Positions 19,789 to 28,756 of a DNA stretch of 64,000 nucleotides are shown here, one piece after another. Source of the stretch: Polyangiaceae bacterium (GTDB lineage: Bacteria; Myxococcota_A; Polyangia; Polyangiales; Polyangiaceae); contig JAICQO010000020.1 in assembly GCA_025937835.1 (NCBI GenBank), forward strand, positions 1-64,000. Reading direction: 5' to 3'. Numbering within the stretch: position 1 is the first letter of the stretch; the number at the start of each line of letters is the position of its first letter. A program made the position numbers and the translations under genes. The notes under the pieces were generated by a model. The model saw nothing but the letters and a program-made list of their open reading frames with translations. It searched no databases and was not told the origin of the DNA.

Positions 19789-20459
19789 GGCGAGCCTCCT
19801 TCGAACACTCCGCGAGCTTTCAGGCGCTTGCTGGCGGCGAGAAACAGCTCGCGCGCGCGACGCAGGCGCGACGAGACGGTCCCCACCTTGGTGTCGGTGA
19901 GCTCCGCGATCTCGGGAACGCTCAGACCCTCGAGCTCGAAAAGCACGAAGGCGGTGCGGATGTCCGGAGGAAACCGCTCCAGGACTTCGTCGAGCACCTC
20001 GCGCAGCCGCTTCTGCTCGATCAGGCGATCGGCGCTCGGGACCGGGTCCGTCTGATCGTCGAGCACGCGATCGTCCAGCACCTCACGCCGTGCGCGGTGC
20101 GCGCGCCGGAAATTGGCGGCTACACGCAGGGACGCGCTCAGCAGGTAATTCCGCTCGCGCCCCTCCTCGATGAACTCGAGCTTGCGAGACAGCACGATGA
20201 ACACCTCTTGGGCCGCGTCGTCCACGCGGTCGGCGTCGATGCCGACACGGCGCAGGGTGCGCCAGACGGTGCCGTAGTGCTTCTTCAGCAGCTCGGCGAG
20301 CAGCGCGTCGCGCGCGGCGACGGACAAGGTGCGCACCGACACGGGCGCCTCGAGCGGGGACGGCGAGGCTGCGACGCCCGAGTCCCGATCCCCCTCGGTC
20401 AGCCGCGGGGCCGCCTCGCTTGCCGGCACTTGGCTCGGCAGGCAGGCACCGACGGGCAT
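19785..20459 (-). CDS. ECF-type RNA polymerase sigma factor
   Basis: 224 residues from the ATG at 20459 (a GTG four codons earlier is possible). After a 45-residue polar leader come region 2 (HYGTVWRTLRRVGIDADRVDDAAQEVFIVL) split around the helix RVDDAAQEVF, and region 4 (RFPPDIRTAFVLFELEGLSVPE with the helix-turn-helix DTKVGTVSSRLRRARELF). Lies 45 bp after a barrel-like gene on the same strand and overlaps the TPR membrane gene by 4 bp. The longer N-terminus is common in Myxococcota ECFs. Confidence 0.88.
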   Translation of the reverse strand: MPVGACLPSQVPASEAAPRLTEGDRDSGVAASPSPLEAPVSVRTLSVAARDALLAELLKKHYGTVWRTLRRVGIDADRVDDAAQEVFIVLSRKLEFIEEGRERNYLLSASLRVAANFRRAHRARREVLDDRVLDDQTDPVPSADRLIEQKRLREVLDEVLERFPPDIRTAFVLFELEGLSVPEIAELTDTKVGTVSSRLRRARELFLAASKRLKARGVFEGGSP

Positions 20460-20504
20460 CGAGAGCGTCACGAAAGCCAGTATGTGATGCGATCCCCCGC
20501 CCGA

Positions 20505-21608
20505 TCAGAAAAAAAGCAGGCCGAGGCCGACCCCACCGGAGAATCCGGCCACGGGCACCTCGTGCAGCTCGGTGTCGGGCTCGAACAGAAAGCGATCCCG
20601 GCGAAACGGCAGCAAAATGCCGGCTTCGACCCCGAGGGCGAGCGGGCCAAACACGCGAAGCTCGCCCGAAAATTCGACTCCCGCCGCCGTCCAGAACACC
20701 GATTTCTCGTCGCTGGGCTCGATCTGGGACCCGGCTCCGTGCAGGCGTCCGGCATCGAGATATGCGCATGGCCGAATATTCCAGGTGCGATCGAATCCAA
20801 AGCGCACCGGGCACCCCTGAAGGCGCGCCGTGATCCAGTCGAACTCCGCGAGGCCGCGCTCCGCGTCGATCTCGCCGCTCTGGGAAAAGATCCCCGACAG
20901 CCGCAGACGCGGCGACCACAGCGACGGACCCGTCACGGCGAGCTCTGCGTGTGCGCCGAGGCCGAGCGTCGCGCCCGGCATGACCGCGGTCTGAACCGTG
21001 ACGCGCTGCCCGACGCCGAAGCCGAGCCCGGGCTTCGCGTTCGCTGGCGCGGCAGAGCTCGGCTCGGCTCGCTCCTGCTCCTGCTTCTGCTTCGGCGGCT
21101 CGCGCCTCGGAATCACTCGTTTGGGTGATTCGCGCCTCGGCCGCGGTGGGGGCGATGACTGCGGCTCTCTGCGGTTGCGCATGCGCCGAGCAAGCGGGAT
21201 CTCGCGATCGGGCCGCGCCAGCGGATCGACGGTGAGCGCGGCGATCAGTGCCATCGCCGACAAGACCTCCTCGCAATCCCCCCCCGGCACCTCACGCACG
21301 GAGACGAGGCCGTCGTTCTCGCGCAGCGTGAGCCGTCCCTCGATGCCCTCTGCAGAGGGGGCGAGCTCGACGCTCAGCACGAGCGCGGCCTCGCCCGAGT
21401 CGGCGAGCCGGAGGCGATCCGTGCGCTTCAGCACTTCGTCCTCGAACGCGGCGGCGCTACCGCAACCCGCCGCAGTGGAGAACGTGACCCGGAACGGCTG
21501 CGGTTCTGCCGCGGCCGGTTCGGCGAACGCCAGGCTGACCAGGCCCGCGCCACCCAGCACCAAGAGCGCCTGGTGGATTCGAAGCAGGGCGGGTCGAACT
21601 GCGATCAT
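20505..21608 (-). CDS. Exported protein with N-terminal alpha/beta domain and barrel-like C-terminus
   Basis: 367 residues from the ATG at 21608, which gives a Sec signal ending AEPAAA. Residues 30-135 form a small alpha/beta domain (FRVTFSTAAGCGSAAAFEDEVLKR... and GGDCEEVLSAMALIAALTVDP). A basic Pro/Arg/Gln linker of about 60 residues follows, then a C-terminal region of amphipathic strands ending FSGGVGLGLLFF, with the final Phe expected of an outer-membrane barrel. It is the first gene of a cassette with an ECF sigma factor, a TPR membrane protein and a lipoprotein; a sensing or surface role is inferred. Confidence 0.68.
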   Translation of the reverse strand: MIAVRPALLRIHQALLVLGGAGLVSLAFAEPAAAEPQPFRVTFSTAAGCGSAAAFEDEVLKRTDRLRLADSGEAALVLSVELAPSAEGIEGRLTLRENDGLVSVREVPGGDCEEVLSAMALIAALTVDPLARPDREIPLARRMRNRREPQSSPPPRPRRESPKRVIPRREPPKQKQEQERAEPSSAAPANAKPGLGFGVGQRVTVQTAVMPGATLGLGAHAELAVTGPSLWSPRLRLSGIFSQSGEIDAERGLAEFDWITARLQGCPVRFGFDRTWNIRPCAYLDAGRLHGAGSQIEPSDEKSVFWTAAGVEFSGELRVFGPLALGVEAGILLPFRRDRFLFEPDTELHEVPVAGFSGGVGLGLLFF

Positions 21609-21797
21609 CGAGAGGCTACGGGCTGGCCAGAAGCGCCGAACATGCCAGAGATCGCGTATTCTCGGCCAGCTCTTCGGGGGGGCCGGCTCGGGGCGCCTGC
21701 CCACGAAGGCACCGGACAGGACTCCGGGGAGCTGGACAAACGCCCGTGTGCTGCCCACTTACGCACACTTCCTGGCGCGACTTTGCGAGTACTCGAC

Positions 21798-21826
21798 TTC
21801 ACCGACCGTGACGCGTGCGCTACCCT
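21798..21826 (+). promoter_or_regulatory. Candidate sigma-70-like promoter of the VWA lipoprotein gene
   Basis: TTCACC (21798-21803) and TACCCT (21821-21826) are separated by exactly 17 bases and lie 28 bp before the ATG at 21854, with a GAAAGGCGG ribosome site between. Match to the consensus is partial, so this is only a candidate. Confidence 0.28.
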
Positions 21827-21853
21827 ACGCGAGGACGGTTGAAAGGCGGCCCG

Positions 21854-23137
21854 ATGTTGAAGAAGCGCTCGCTCGGTTTGGCGGTCTCGCTGCCCGTGCT
21901 GGTTTTAGGCCTCGGCTGCAGCGATGACGCGAAGGACGACGGCGGGTCCGGTCCGGGCGGCCCCGCGCCCCCGGTCGGAGCCGGCGGTGGCAGCCCGGTG
22001 GTGATCCCCGGGACCTCGGGCAACGGCGGGATGTCGAGCTTCGACGGCGGATCCACGCCGCTCACGCCGGAAGAAGCCGACGTGATCCGGACTCAGCAAT
22101 GCGCGAGCTGGGTGACCGAAGTCGAGGTGGTGCCCGCGATGCTGCAGCTGGTGGTCGACGTCTCGTCGTCGATGAAAGAAAAAGCCCCGGGCTCAGCAGG
22201 CAAGAGCCGCTGGGACGTCGCGCGCGACGCGCTGCTCGAGGCGATCGTCGGCGTCGGCGGCGAGGGCCTGCCGGCGAGCGTGTCCGCCGGTATGTTGCTC
22301 TACCCGAACCTGGAGACCGGCGTCTCGACCATGCCGCAAGATCCCGGGTTGTGCGTGAACCGCGAGCCGATGGTGCTCCCGGAAGAGCTCGGCCCCGCCA
22401 ACAGCGAGCAACGCCAGAGGATCCGCCAAGGCATCGAGGGCGCGCAGCTGTTGTTCAGCACACCCACCGAGGATGCCTACGACATCGCGCTGAACGAGTC
22501 GCTCCTACCGACGCGCTTCAGCGGACAAAAGTTCATGCTGCTCATCACCGACGGCGAACCGACGGTCAACGGGCAGTGCTGGACCGAGAGCGGCGGTATC
22601 AGCGGCGGCGTCGACCCGCAGCCGATCGTCGACATGATCGAAAACGCCGCGGCCGCGGAGGACGTGAAGACCTTTTTGATCGGCGTCCCGGGCAGCGAGC
22701 CCAACCGGCGCTGGATGTCGCAAGCAGCGATCCTGGGCGGCACGGCCCCGCCCGGCTGCTCTGCCGACGGCGGCCCGAGGGGCGACGCTTACTGTCATTT
22801 CGACATGACCACGGCGCCGGACTTCGCAGCCGCGCTGCGCGCCGGCCTGAACACCGTGCTTGGCGTGGTGTCACCGTGTAGCTTCTCGTTCGCGGAACCG
22901 CCGGATGGGATGACCATCGATCCCAGCAAGATCAACGTACTGCTCAGCGACGGCAGCGGGGACACGCTGATCGTGCGCGACGATGTCGGGGATTGCACCG
23001 AGGGCTGGCAGCTCACCGCGGACGACAGGATCCTGCTCTGCCCCGACACCTGCGAGCGGGTGCAGTCGAACCCCGGCATCACCGTGGACCTCACCTTCGG
23101 CTGCAAGAGCTTCCGCGAGCCGCCGATCGTCGAGTGA
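21854..23137 (+). CDS. VWA-domain lipoprotein
   Basis: 427 residues. The ATG at 21854 has GAAAGGCGG upstream and gives a signal ending VLGLGCSDD (lipobox), then a Gly/Pro-rich linker. A von Willebrand A fold follows from about residue 95: LQLVVDVSSSMKEKAP carries the MIDAS DxSxS, and FMLLITDGEPTVNGQ is the second MIDAS strand. The C-terminal part (FSFAEPPDGMTID, VQSNPGITVDLTFGC) is a beta-rich Cys-containing extension. Myxobacteria have many such lipoproteins; ligand unknown. Divergent from the barrel-like gene at 21608. Confidence 0.88.
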   Translation: MLKKRSLGLAVSLPVLVLGLGCSDDAKDDGGSGPGGPAPPVGAGGGSPVVIPGTSGNGGMSSFDGGSTPLTPEEADVIRTQQCASWVTEVEVVPAMLQLVVDVSSSMKEKAPGSAGKSRWDVARDALLEAIVGVGGEGLPASVSAGMLLYPNLETGVSTMPQDPGLCVNREPMVLPEELGPANSEQRQRIRQGIEGAQLLFSTPTEDAYDIALNESLLPTRFSGQKFMLLITDGEPTVNGQCWTESGGISGGVDPQPIVDMIENAAAAEDVKTFLIGVPGSEPNRRWMSQAAILGGTAPPGCSADGGPRGDAYCHFDMTTAPDFAAALRAGLNTVLGVVSPCSFSFAEPPDGMTIDPSKINVLLSDGSGDTLIVRDDVGDCTEGWQLTADDRILLCPDTCERVQSNPGITVDLTFGCKSFREPPIVE

Positions 23138-23224
23138 CGCCGCTCACCTGCCCGGAGCCCTAAGGAACGCCGAAGCCAAAACCCAAAATCGCCGGCCGTG
23201 GTGGAAGCTTGAGAGGGCGTCGGC

Positions 23225-24871
23225 TCAGGCGCGGATGCCGGGAAGCACGTTGCCAATCGCGCTCATGTCGTAGTCGACCGCGAAGGCATCCGAGGGTTTG
23301 CCCGTAGTCACGGTGTCGCCGTAGCCCTTGCCCGAATCCGTTTCGTAGTCGCTCGGCTCGAGCCCGAAAGCCTGCAGCAGCGTGACCATCAAGCGATTGT
23401 AGGGTACGCCCTCGATCACCATGCCGTTGTGCTGGCTGAACTTCACGTTCCGATCCCAGTCGATGTAGTCGATGTAGCGACCCGTCTTCAGGTATCCGCC
23501 CGCACCACCCGCGAGCACGGTCGGAATGCTGTAGTTCAGGTGGTTCATCCCGAGCTCGTTGCCCCAGAACACCACGGAGTTGTCGAGGTAGGTGCTGTCA
23601 CCGTCCTCCGCCACGTCGAGCTTCTCGAGGATCGGCGTGAAGACTTCGCGCGCGATCCACTCGTTGATCGAGATCACCTTGGAGCGCTGCTCCATCTGGT
23701 CCCAGTCGTGGGCCGCGCGGTGCCAATCGGTGGGGTTCGGATTGCCTTCGCAGCTCGCGCAGCTGTGCTCGAAGCCCTGGTCTGAGCCACCCGACTTACC
23801 GACGGCCTTGTACACGTCGAGCGTCACGATCCGCGTCATGTCGCACCGCACGGCCGCCACCAGCAGATCGATCATCAGCTCGTAGGACTTGCGCAGCGTC
23901 GCCACGTCGACGCCCTGATTTTGAACCGAGGGTGGCGCCGTGGGCGGCTCGCAGCCCGTGCTCGGGCCGCCGGAGCCACCGCCAAGGCGCGCCTCGAGCT
24001 CCGCCATCAGCGAGACGTGGCGCTCGAGCGTCTCCTTGTCGGCCGCGGAGAGGGTCGGGTTCTTCGAAAGCTGCCGATAGTCCTCGATCACACGATCGAC
24101 CAGCAGCTTGTTCGGGTCTTCGGCTGGCGGCTCGCCGCCGGACGGGGCCTGAAAACTCTTGAACAGGCGGTCGAACACCACCTTGGGGTTGGTGTCGGCC
24201 TGAACCTGCGTGATCGAGCCGCCGCGCTTGCCGTTGTCCGTGAAGGAAAACGTGTTCGAACGCCCGGGCGAGAGGTGCAGGCTACGCGTGGCCGGCGGGC
24301 TCGGGTACACCTTCGGTGAATACGCGAGCACCTGGTCGATCGTCGGGACGTCCTTCAACGAGGACGCGGTGTCCGAGATGCTCCCGCCCTTGTAGTAGCC
24401 GAGCATCCCGCCGTCGTTGTGGTTGGTGTCCGGCAAGAAATCGAGGCCGCGCAGCACGAGCAGCTTCTCTGCGAACCGAGCCAACTCGGCGCCCAGGATC
24501 CGCGAAAACCCCTCGCCTGCAAAGTCCGAAAGCGGCGCCCACTTGCCGGTATAAGCGTTGCCGTTCGAGTGACGGCCGCTGCTCTCGGCGAGCGGTTCGG
24601 ATAGCGCGAGCGTGCCGTCTTCCTTGCCGTTGCCGCCGCCGCTCTCGTCGCCCTTGTACTTGCGGAGTGTGTAGCCGCTCACGGCGCGAGACGGGTAAAA
24701 GTCTCGGATGTTCTGGGTGCTGTAGCTCTTGATCGCGATCAGCCGACGCGGCGGCGCGGCGCTCTGTGCTCGCACCTCGCGCGGCAACAGCGACTCGAGG
24801 AACGGCAGCGAGAGGAGCGCGCCGCCCGCTCCCTGCAAGAAGAACCGCCGCTTCAGCCGATTGACTCTCAT
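23225..24871 (-). CDS. DUF1552 exported protein
   Basis: 548 residues. The ATG at 24871 overlaps the stop of the DUF1592 gene (ATGA) and begins with a Tat-like signal: RRFFLQGAGGALLSLPFLES. The DUF1552 fold is recognised by IKSYSTQNIRDFYP, LVLRGLDFLPDTNHNDGG, STLYDSVVFWGNELG-like text (here YLDNSVVFWGNELGMN), and TVLAGGAGGYLKTGRYIDY near the end, resembling the alkaline-phosphatase-superfamily DUF1501/1552 group. It always pairs with DUF1592-type proteins in planctomycetes and myxobacteria; biochemical role unknown. Periplasmic or surface. Confidence 0.9.
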   Translation of the reverse strand: MRVNRLKRRFFLQGAGGALLSLPFLESLLPREVRAQSAAPPRRLIAIKSYSTQNIRDFYPSRAVSGYTLRKYKGDESGGGNGKEDGTLALSEPLAESSGRHSNGNAYTGKWAPLSDFAGEGFSRILGAELARFAEKLLVLRGLDFLPDTNHNDGGMLGYYKGGSISDTASSLKDVPTIDQVLAYSPKVYPSPPATRSLHLSPGRSNTFSFTDNGKRGGSITQVQADTNPKVVFDRLFKSFQAPSGGEPPAEDPNKLLVDRVIEDYRQLSKNPTLSAADKETLERHVSLMAELEARLGGGSGGPSTGCEPPTAPPSVQNQGVDVATLRKSYELMIDLLVAAVRCDMTRIVTLDVYKAVGKSGGSDQGFEHSCASCEGNPNPTDWHRAAHDWDQMEQRSKVISINEWIAREVFTPILEKLDVAEDGDSTYLDNSVVFWGNELGMNHLNYSIPTVLAGGAGGYLKTGRYIDYIDWDRNVKFSQHNGMVIEGVPYNRLMVTLLQAFGLEPSDYETDSGKGYGDTVTTGKPSDAFAVDYDMSAIGNVLPGIRA

Positions 24872-26784
24872 GGGATCACCGCGCGCTTCTTGAACGAAGG
24901 GTGCAGCGCGATGCTGCGCAATGCCTGGCGTAGGCTGCCAGCGGGTCCCGCTGCCTCCGCGATCGCAGCGACCGTGCAAGAGTCGCTCGCGGTCTCGTAG
25001 CGACGCCGGCTGTACCTGAAATACTGCCGCGCGAAACACTCCGTGGCCCTCGGGCTCGCGGCGATCGCCTGGCTGAACGCCAGCGGATCCGCCGCGGGCA
25101 CGAGCTTTCCATCGATCACGAGCTCAACCTGTGAGTCAACGGGCACCACGGCCGCCACGCTGCCGTCGTCTTCGAAGATGGTCTCGCTGGTTCGATAACG
25201 ACCGAGGGCGTCGTAGGCTTCGAGCGCGAACCCGAGCGGATTGATCAAGGAGTGACAGCCGGCGCACTCGTTCGGCGAGGTCTTGGTCTCGAAGCGCTCG
25301 CGCGTGCTGCGGTTCGGGTCGGCGGGCGGCAGCGCCAAGGCCTCGGCGGGCAGGTTCGAGGGCGGGGACAGAGCCTGGCAAAACACGTGCTTCAGCACGA
25401 ACGCGCCGCGCTTCACCGGATTCGTGAGCTCGTTGCCCTCGACGAGCGCCGCGGCGCGCGTCAGCAAACCGCCGCGCTCCCCGGCCGGAAACCGCGGCGG
25501 CAGCCCCGTGCCGCTCCAGGCCTCGATCCCGTAAAGCTCCGCGAGCCGCTCGGAGCGCACGAACGTCAGATCGCTCGTGAGCAATGCCGCGTAGTTCCCC
25601 TCGGATTGAAAGGTCGTGTAGTCGATCAGCGTGTCGAACTCGTCGAGCATGTCGGCGAACAACTCGAGATCGGGGTCCACGCCCTCGGAGAAGCTCCGGA
25701 AGCTCGGCGTGCTGGCGAAGCCGGCGAAACCGGGCAGCTGGTACCACTCCTCGTAAAAGCGGAAGATCGTCCGTTTGGTGCGCGGATCGTCGAGCAAGCG
25801 CTCGACGGCGACCGCGTAGCCTTCGTCCGTCGCGAGCTCGCCGGAGTCGGCCGCTTGGCGCAGCTCGACGTCGGGCGCCCCGCGCAAGAAATGGAACGAG
25901 AGGCGCTGCGCGAGCTCGTGAGGGGTGAGCGCGTAGTCGTCGCCCCGAGCTTCGCCGAGCTCGACTTGATAGAGGAACCCGGGCGCGAGCAGCAGCGAGA
26001 ACGTGATCCGCCGGAACGCCTCTGCGGCGGCGACATCCTCGGCGAGCGCGGCGTAACGCTCGACCTCGGCGTCCGTGAGCGGCCGCCGGAGCGCCTCGGC
26101 ACCAAAACCGCTGACGAAGTCGCGCACGCAGGCCGCGCTCGGCGTGGCTGCGACCGCGCAGTCTCCGGCCAGCGCCGCGAGCTTGCCGGCGTCGGCGGTC
26201 ATGCGCCTCGCGAGCGCGTCCGCGACGCCGTAGTACGCGTCCACGTGACGCTGGGTGACGCGGGCGTCCATGTCCGAGAACAGCGACTCGTTCTCGCCAT
26301 CGGGTGGCAACTGCGCGAGCTCGTCTTCGATGCCCGTGAGCTCCGCTTCGAGCTCGCGCGCCGTGAGCAGCTCGGCGAGTGAGCGCTCTAGATCTGCGCG
26401 CCCGAGCCGCCGCAGCGGCGAAAGGCCGTTCGGGACGCTCTCGTCGCAGGCGATCGCAACGCTGCCGGGCTGGCCGCCGCTTTCGCCAGGCTCTCCCGGC
26501 GCGGAACCACCCGCGGCGCTGCTGGGCGCACCACCCAGAGCAGCCGTTCCCCCGCGTGAGCTCTGCCCGCCGCGCGTGCTCGCGGCTCCACCGACGGCGG
26601 AAGCTCCGCCCGCCTCCGGCTCACCGGGCGTTCGCGGTTCGCCGGGATCCGAACCGTCGATTCGATCGGCCGGGCTGCCGCCCTCGCCGACCGCGCCTTC
26701 GGAACACGCGAAAAGCGCGCAGAGTCCAGCGATCGCCGCCACGATCGGGACCCTCCCGCGCGAAAAACCATCGCGATGGCTCAC
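24868..26784 (-). CDS. DUF1587/1592/1588/1585 multi-domain lipoprotein with CxxCH
   Basis: 638 residues with a GTG start. The signal ends ALFACSEG (lipobox), then a Gly/Ala/Ser linker of about 75 residues. Domains in order: DUF1587 (LSPLRRLGRADLERSLAELL), DUF1595 (FGAEALRRPLTDAEVERYAAL), DUF1592 (FLYQVELGE, LTPHELAQRLSFHFLRGAPD), DUF1588 (LTRAAALVEGNELTNPVKRG and ECAGCHSLINPLGFALE, containing a CxxCH heme-c-like motif) and DUF1585 (CFARQYFRYSRRR, LRQALRSIALHPSFKKR). The family is thought to be exported and redox-related. Coupled by ATGA overlap to the DUF1552 gene; presumably they act together. Confidence 0.92.
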   Translation of the reverse strand: MSHRDGFSRGRVPIVAAIAGLCALFACSEGAVGEGGSPADRIDGSDPGEPRTPGEPEAGGASAVGGAASTRGGQSSRGGTAALGGAPSSAAGGSAPGEPGESGGQPGSVAIACDESVPNGLSPLRRLGRADLERSLAELLTARELEAELTGIEDELAQLPPDGENESLFSDMDARVTQRHVDAYYGVADALARRMTADAGKLAALAGDCAVAATPSAACVRDFVSGFGAEALRRPLTDAEVERYAALAEDVAAAEAFRRITFSLLLAPGFLYQVELGEARGDDYALTPHELAQRLSFHFLRGAPDVELRQAADSGELATDEGYAVAVERLLDDPRTKRTIFRFYEEWYQLPGFAGFASTPSFRSFSEGVDPDLELFADMLDEFDTLIDYTTFQSEGNYAALLTSDLTFVRSERLAELYGIEAWSGTGLPPRFPAGERGGLLTRAAALVEGNELTNPVKRGAFVLKHVFCQALSPPSNLPAEALALPPADPNRSTRERFETKTSPNECAGCHSLINPLGFALEAYDALGRYRTSETIFEDDGSVAAVVPVDSQVELVIDGKLVPAADPLAFSQAIAASPRATECFARQYFRYSRRRYETASDSCTVAAIAEAAGPAGSLRQALRSIALHPSFKKRAVIP

Positions 26785-27008
26785 GCATCAAACGACCCCC
26801 GCCTCCCCAGGCACGGGTCAGAAAAATCCGAGACTCGCGTTTCTGCGAAATGCATGAAATTCTTCGAGCGGAGGGAAATTTTGAGCCGCCGTCCAGCCGC
26901 CCGGGGACATCTACATCGGATGCCGACACCACGGTTCGAGCATGACGGCGCTGCTTCCTTCCCTCCTCCACCCCGAGCGGCGGCTCGCGGGCAAACCCTT
27001 GATGGATC
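26785..27008. other. 224-bp divergent promoter region with AT-richer core
   Basis: Separates the DUF1592 lipoprotein gene (minus) from an ECF sigma gene (plus). It contains an AT-richer patch at about 26820-26892 with TTTCTGCGAAA and ATGCAT palindromes and paired AAATT/AAATTT tracts, unlike the GC-rich surroundings. No gene is supported here; promoters of both neighbours are expected in this patch. Confidence 0.4.
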
Positions 27009-27587
27009 GTGGTAGCCGGCTCGACATCCACCACGCGCTCGGGGGCAGGCCCGACCGACGCCGCGCTGGTCGTCGCCGCGCGGGCGGGCGAGCGCTGGGC
27101 GCAAGAAGCGCTGTTTCAGCGCCACTGCCGGCTGGTGATCGCGCTTTCCCAGCGCCTGTTGCCGCACTCGGCCGACGCGGACGACCTGGTCCAGGACGCC
27201 TTCGTCTTTGCCTTCCACCGCCTGGACTCGTTACAGAATCCTCAGGCGTTCGCAGCATGGATCGCGTCGATCGTGGTTCGCACGGCCAGCAAGCGGCTCC
27301 GGCGGCAGCGGCTTCTCACCCGTCTGGGTTTGCAGCGCAACGAACCGATAGACCTCGACGCGGTGGTCTCCCCCTCGGCGCCGCCCGAAGTGGTGAGCGA
27401 GCTCAAGGCCGTCTACGCCCTGCTCGATCGCCTGCCGGCCGAGCAGCGCATCGCCCTGGTGCTACGCCGGGTCGAGGGCATGGAGCTTGCCGAAATCGCC
27501 ACCGCCATGAAGCTCAGTCTGGCCACCGTCAAACGTCGCTTGGTGCTCGCGGAAGCGCGGCTCGAGCGCGAGCGGGAGCGGGGGTAG
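27009..27587 (+). CDS. ECF-type RNA polymerase sigma factor
   Basis: 192 residues from a GTG at 27009; another frame reading over the same interval lacks any domain signature. Region 2: FQRHCRLVIALSQRLLPH and DADDLVQDAFVFAFHRLDSL. Region 4: RLPAEQRIALVLRRVEGMELAE with the helix-turn-helix MKLSLATVKRRLVLAEARL. The next gene, a FecR/TPR protein, begins four bases after the stop. Together with the following barrel-like and RCC1 genes it forms a four-gene cassette similar in composition to the one at 18093-21608. Confidence 0.9.
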   Translation: MVAGSTSTTRSGAGPTDAALVVAARAGERWAQEALFQRHCRLVIALSQRLLPHSADADDLVQDAFVFAFHRLDSLQNPQAFAAWIASIVVRTASKRLRRQRLLTRLGLQRNEPIDLDAVVSPSAPPEVVSELKAVYALLDRLPAEQRIALVLRRVEGMELAEIATAMKLSLATVKRRLVLAEARLERERERG

Positions 27588-27591
27588 AGCC

Positions 27592-28722
27592 GTGAGCGAA
27601 TCGCGTGACTTGTCGCGCCACGTGCAGGTCGACGTCTCGCCGGCCCGCGTCGCGCGCGTCTGGCAAGCGATCGCGCCGCGCCTCGAGCAGACGCCGTCGC
27701 GCGCGCGCCGCTGGCTCGCGCCGTTGGCCGTCGCGGGCGGGCTTTCGTTCGCGGCTGCCGGCGCCGCCCTGCTCGTCGAGCGCGGCCCCGATCCGAGCTC
27801 GGTCTGGGAAAACGCGGCGCTCGAGAGCGCGGGCGACTCGATCTCCGTGAAGCTCGAAGACAGCTCGCGCATCGAGCTCGCGGCACAGTCGCGGATCGAG
27901 CTCGCCGAGAGCAAGGCGGATGCCGTCAAGCTGCGCTTGCGGCGGGGCTCGGTGCGCTGCGACGTCACGCACCGAGAAGGCCGTCGCTTCTCGGTCGAGG
28001 CCCTCGGTGTCGAGGTGCGGGTCGTCGGCACGCTGTTCAACGTGGCGATCGCCGAGGGCGAGCGCCGGGTCGACGTCTCCGTCGAGCGCGGCAGCGTCGA
28101 GGTTCGCGCGCTGGACGAGACCGGCGCGTACCGGCGGATCTCGGCCGGAGAGCGCTGGTCCGTGGATTTGCCGTCGCTCTCGCCCGCGCCGTCGGCCAGC
28201 GCAGAGCCCGCCGCGCCAGCGCCCGCGCCCAGCATCGATCCGGCCGAATCCCGACCCAATCGGCCGAAAGACGAGCTTCGCTCCGCCGAACCCGCGCCGT
28301 CGACGGCCGACCGCGGTGACGCGGATCCAGCGAGCGATCCGAACACGGCCACGGCTCGCGAGTTGTTCGATCTGGCGAACCTGGCGCGGCGTTCCGGCGA
28401 TCTGGCGGCTGCCGCGCGCGCTTACGAGCTCTTGCTGTCGAAGTATCCCAACGACGGTCGCGCAGGCCTCGCGGCGTTCGAGCTCGGGCGGCTGCGCCTC
28501 GAGCGGCTCGGCAACCCGGCGGGCGCGGTGACCGCGCTCGAGCGCGCCATGGCCAAGGCCCCGAGCCCCAGCTTGCGCGAAGACGCGATGGCGCGCCTGG
28601 TTCAAGCCTACGCCGCGCTCGGCGACGGCGCGCGCTGCCGCCGTACGCGAGACCGCTACCTGTCGGAGTATCCGGGTGGCGTCCACACCAACGCCGTAAA
28701 GAGTCGTTGCGCGGGACATTGA
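27592..28722 (+). CDS. FecR-like membrane regulator with C-terminal TPRs
   Basis: 376 residues with a GTG start 4 bp after the sigma gene. Residues 1-45 are cytosolic and polar, 46-62 form a membrane helix (PLAVAGGLSFAAAGAALLV), and about 70-190 form a FecR domain (SISVKLEDSSRIELAA, FSVEALGVEVRVVGTLFNVAI, VDVSVERGSVEVRA, ISAGERWSV). A Pro/Ala/Ser linker precedes two or three TPR units (AARELFDLANLARRSGDLA-type, SKYPNDGRAGLAAFELGRLRLE). FecR proteins pass a periplasmic signal to ECF sigma factors; here the TPRs probably bind the outer-membrane partner encoded downstream. Confidence 0.88.
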   Translation: MSESRDLSRHVQVDVSPARVARVWQAIAPRLEQTPSRARRWLAPLAVAGGLSFAAAGAALLVERGPDPSSVWENAALESAGDSISVKLEDSSRIELAAQSRIELAESKADAVKLRLRRGSVRCDVTHREGRRFSVEALGVEVRVVGTLFNVAIAEGERRVDVSVERGSVEVRALDETGAYRRISAGERWSVDLPSLSPAPSASAEPAAPAPAPSIDPAESRPNRPKDELRSAEPAPSTADRGDADPASDPNTATARELFDLANLARRSGDLAAAARAYELLLSKYPNDGRAGLAAFELGRLRLERLGNPAGAVTALERAMAKAPSPSLREDAMARLVQAYAALGDGARCRRTRDRYLSEYPGGVHTNAVKSRCAGH

Positions 28723-28756
28723 CGTAGCCCCAGAGAGTCGGTCATACCCGGGAGGC

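Noticed and set aside
26942-27595. Alternative reading frame over the ECF sigma gene at 27009
   Set aside because: It lacks sigma region 2 and 4 motifs and is Arg/Gly-rich; the chosen frame has both regions and flows into the FecR gene.
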